From Dromaius novaehollandiae (lineage: Eukaryota; Chordata; Aves; Casuariiformes; Dromaiidae), in contig NC_088112.1 of NCBI RefSeq assembly GCF_036370855.1, forward strand, positions 19,832,469 through 19,896,468: 64,000 nucleotides of DNA. The letters run 5' to 3'. Positions 61,165 to 64,000 of this stretch are shown here, in pieces. Position numbers and translations under genes: made by a program. Numbering within the stretch: position 1 is the stretch's first letter; each line of letters starts with the position of its first letter. Below the pieces are notes generated by a model, which worked only from the letters and a program-made list of their open reading frames with translations, made no database searches and was not told where the DNA came from.

Positions 61165-62399
61165 GTTTATTTTGAGGAGAAATAGGGCTTAGCTACAGCT
61201 TAGCTCATCAATAAAATTACTGTTCTTAATCACAGTAAAGTCATAAGAAAAATTAAACTGATGCAAATGCAACTTCTAAGACACCTAGGAAGTGGCATCT
61301 TGGATTTCACCTCTACTTCATCTTTCAATTACAGCTACCAGCTCAGAATTCTTAAGATTTGCTCACCAAGTAGTAAAGATCTTTTTTAGGGTGGAAGGTG
61401 GGGGGAAAAGACAAGAGTTAGGGGGAAGAGTTAACGTTTTATTTTTATCTAATAGCATTTACCAACAAACCAATCCCTAAAGAAAGCAAAGTACGTAAGC
61501 CCACCCTGAAACTCCAATTAAAAAGGATTCCATTTAAATACCATTAATGTTGTGATATTTTTAATAATCCTGACAGCCTGACAATGGTGGTAGTGCAATG
61601 ATGATGATATAATGGTGACACTGATACCATACTGTTACCGTCCCAAACAGACCGGACTCTGCTGCGCTATGATCTGTACGCACAGACCCTAGCCAAAGAG
61701 GGGACAAGAGACTAAACAGTAGGAAGAGGAGCAATCACAACTTGCCACCTGCCAAACTTTTATCTGGCAGGAGTTTCTCATACGCATTATAATAGCAAAG
61801 TTTTAAGGAAGAAATTGGAGAATAAAGCAATGGTTTGCCAGGAGTGCAGAAGTATTAAATAGGGAAATACCTGATTAAAACAGGCATAAGTGGCATACTG
61901 TTAAAGTGAAGCAGGTTTTACAGTAATATAGCTACCCAGATATATGAGGAAAGGCTAAACCGTGAAGAACTTTAAAAGACAGAGCCCACTGATGCACTAA
62001 GGCACCTACATTTAAAATAGGAAAAAAGTTAGCAAGTGTAAAACACATCAGTCCGTGCTCCAGAATATTTTCAGTCTGACTTTACATGTGTTCTTGTACC
62101 CCATGAGCCATGTTGGCCATGAGAAGAAAATAAATCCAGTACTTCCCAGCTCCAAGAATTTAATTTCTGCCCAGATGCAAACAGATTAAATATTTCCATC
62201 ACAATAAACTTTCTAGCTTTGCAGCATTTCTCATCAGTAGAAAAACTGCTGGCTGCCAGTTAACTGGAATTATTATTGGAAACAGGCTGTGTTGACCAGG
62301 CCACTACTGTCACCTCCTTCTCTCTTAAAGCCAGGGAAGAAGAATCTTAAGCTTTCAAATGAACGATCTCCCAAGGAACTTCATTTAGTTGCGTGCACA

Positions 62400-62640
62400 C
62401 TTGGAGCTCGCCAGCCTCTCGGAGCCACTGCCATACAGGGATGTGGGTAGGTGGAAAGCGTCCAGGTCCCGCAGCTGGAACTTGACCCGCTGACCTCCTG
62501 ACTCAGAGGCAAGAGTGTTATTTACTAAGTCAATCACAAGTATAAACTCGAGGAAGGTGTGATCATCTAGGAATAATATATTTTTACTATGCGAGGTTCT
62601 GAGCCAGTTGAGCCAGTTCATTCGCTCTGGTTTAGCTTGC
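62400..62640 (-). mobile_element. tRNA-like SINE remnant
   Basis: The minus strand has CTGGCTCAACTGGCTCAG (box A-like). About 120 bases on it has TTGCCTCTGAGTCAGGAGG and GGTCAAGTTCC (box B-like). Such a head, with 'CCTCTGAGTCAG..GGTTCAAGTCC', occurs in several old vertebrate SINEs. The box order fits, but the spacing does not match a single tRNA, so it is a decayed or composite copy. Confidence 0.4.
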
Positions 62641-64000
62641 TAGTTAACCTTTGCGAGTCCTGAAAATTTCACTATCAGTTTCTAATAAAGGAAAACGTCA
62701 ACAGGCAGATAGGCCAGAAATTCATTATTTTCAGATACAAAGATTTTCTCAACTCTGTAAATCCACTCATAAATAATTCTGATTTATTGTAAATCAGTTA
62801 TTGTATTCATAAATGCAGGGAAGTTAGTGAACAACGTAACTACCAAAAGAAATACTTTCATAACTTTGCAGGTGCACAAATCATAGCATATGGGAGAGGA
62901 CTCAAAGGATAATGGAAAATGAAGCAGTTTAGGAAAGTCTATATGAAAAACAGCACTTACCTAGATGGATAAAAAAATCACTTCTTTTCATTCAACAGGT
63001 AATCTAATGCAAAATTCTAAAGTGAGGGAGCAAGCAGTCAAACATTACATTAAAAAAAACGAACGCCCCAAACAAATGAAAACGGGTTTGTCTTTTGGTT
63101 AGCATAACTGACAATAATGGACTCATGTTGCTCTTTCTTTGAGGTTAAGCAAAACTGACATAAGCTACACCTGAAACCAATCAGTACCGAGGCTTTGAGA
63201 AGATTCACACGCGAGGACTAAATTTGTCACAAATGGGTTGGTTTCCGATCCTAATGTAGCCAACTTGCTTTATTCTGACCTCCATTTAACAAATCAACTT
63301 AATGGGCACTGGGAGTGCTATAAAACTTAACAATGGAGTGATTTTAACTTTTAAAATATAGTTATGAAGCAAAATGTTGGAGAGCTCCTTCAATACTGGA
63401 AATCAAATTAAATCTAGACATTTTTTAACAGTCTTGACAGATATAATCCTAGTTACCATGTAAATTTATGGTAAGCTGCTGTGATATTAGCCACAGGTGC
63501 TACTTTTAATATATGGCCCGCATCTGGCTGGGAATAAAGTTTCTCAGAGGACTGAAAATGACCTCACTATCAGACAATGGAGAAGAAAAAAAACAAGACC
63601 ACTGTGGCATATAAAAAGCTGGAGATGTGGTCCACGACTGAATATTTGAAATAAAATTCATTTTAACTCCACAGATTGTAGGTTAAAGGATATTATGTTT
63701 TCAATACGTAAAAGGCGTGGACATATTTCAGCCAAACAGCCAAAAGATTAAGTATATAAAACAGCAATGAAATTCACTGCCTATGCATATAAAAACAAAT
63801 TTTCCAATCTTTGATCAACACAGAAGACAAAGCAATGTGCCGGGACTCAGAAAAGGAAGTATCGACACAGATTACATTCAGACATGCTCAGCATTATTGT
63901 ACAGTAAGTTAAACTAAGCTAAAGTGATTGGAGCAACCAGCACAGCACTAACTCATTAAGAATATGTCCCCGCTATTGCAGTTCCATAGGGTAAACTTGA

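Larger units (their letters stand above)
49182..64000 (-). other. PCBD2: PCBD2 intron, continuing past the window
   Basis: At least 14.8 kb of AT-rich intron with no supported exon. It contains MITE-like palindromes at 49886-49980, 50752-50872 and 57700-57812, a MIR-like trace near 54340-54405, a T14G16 tract at 53925-53954, a short (GGA)n at about 59765-59782, an (AG)25 tract at 61111-61160 and a tRNA-like SINE remnant at 62400-62640. No CpG-rich promoter is present, so the PCBD2 start lies further right. Confidence 0.8.

Noticed and set aside
61868-61960. Second candidate PCBD2 exon ending TTTTAATCAG|GTATTT on the minus strand
   Set aside because: Only the final FNQ agrees with the expected exon; the upstream translation does not match and carries a stop in one alternative frame.

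Overview
This is a piece of vertebrate nuclear DNA, most likely from a sauropsid (turtle, crocodilian or early-branching bird). It is not bacterial or viral. The long open frames are broken by canonical GT..AG introns. Only three genes can be recognised, and they sit in the syntenic order known from human 5q31: PITX1, then CATSPER3, then PCBD2, with PITX1 running convergently toward the other two. The sauropsid assignment rests on several short palindromic MITE-like elements that resemble families I remember from turtles, crocodilians and birds, on old MIR/CORE-SINE-like pieces, and on the absence of Alu- or L1-type repeats. CatSper genes are reported missing from chicken and other birds studied, so the complete CATSPER3 here favours a non-avian reptile or a bird lineage that kept it.

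Layout. Positions 1-2215 hold the end of PITX1 on the + strand: part of its last intron, the last coding exon (879-1418) with homeodomain helix 3 and the OAR motif, and a 3'UTR with a 54-base CA repeat and an AATAAA at 2190. Positions 2220-26100 are a 24 kb intergenic stretch with no gene I can support. It alternates CpG-rich blocks (3.1-3.85, 12.2-13.5 and 16.6-18.0 kb) with AT-rich blocks that could be regulatory. It also carries a 3.4 kb decayed pyrimidine-rich simple repeat split by a degenerate (TTAGGG)n tract at about 7.3-7.7 kb.

Positions 26115-39917 on the minus strand hold CATSPER3. All eight coding exons could be placed by eye, with phase-consistent splice sites, giving 402 codons plus stop; the human protein is 398 aa as I remember it. 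The reading frame is intact, with six membrane segments, a regular S4 charge ladder, a TxDxW pore and a C-terminal coiled coil.

Positions 47068-49181 on the minus strand hold the last two coding exons of PCBD2, including the HHPEW catalytic motif. The remaining 14.8 kb to the end is PCBD2 intron; its earlier exons lie beyond the window.

The three genes do not form a functional pathway. PITX1 is a developmental transcription factor, CATSPER3 a sperm calcium channel subunit, and PCBD2 a pterin dehydratase and HNF1 dimerisation cofactor. I found no unknown gene system. The observations most worth checking are the intact CATSPER3 in what looks like a sauropsid, a competing splice donor that would truncate it, poly(A) signals overlapping the stop codons of both minus-strand genes, the interstitial telomere-like block, and the nested or concentric palindromic elements.
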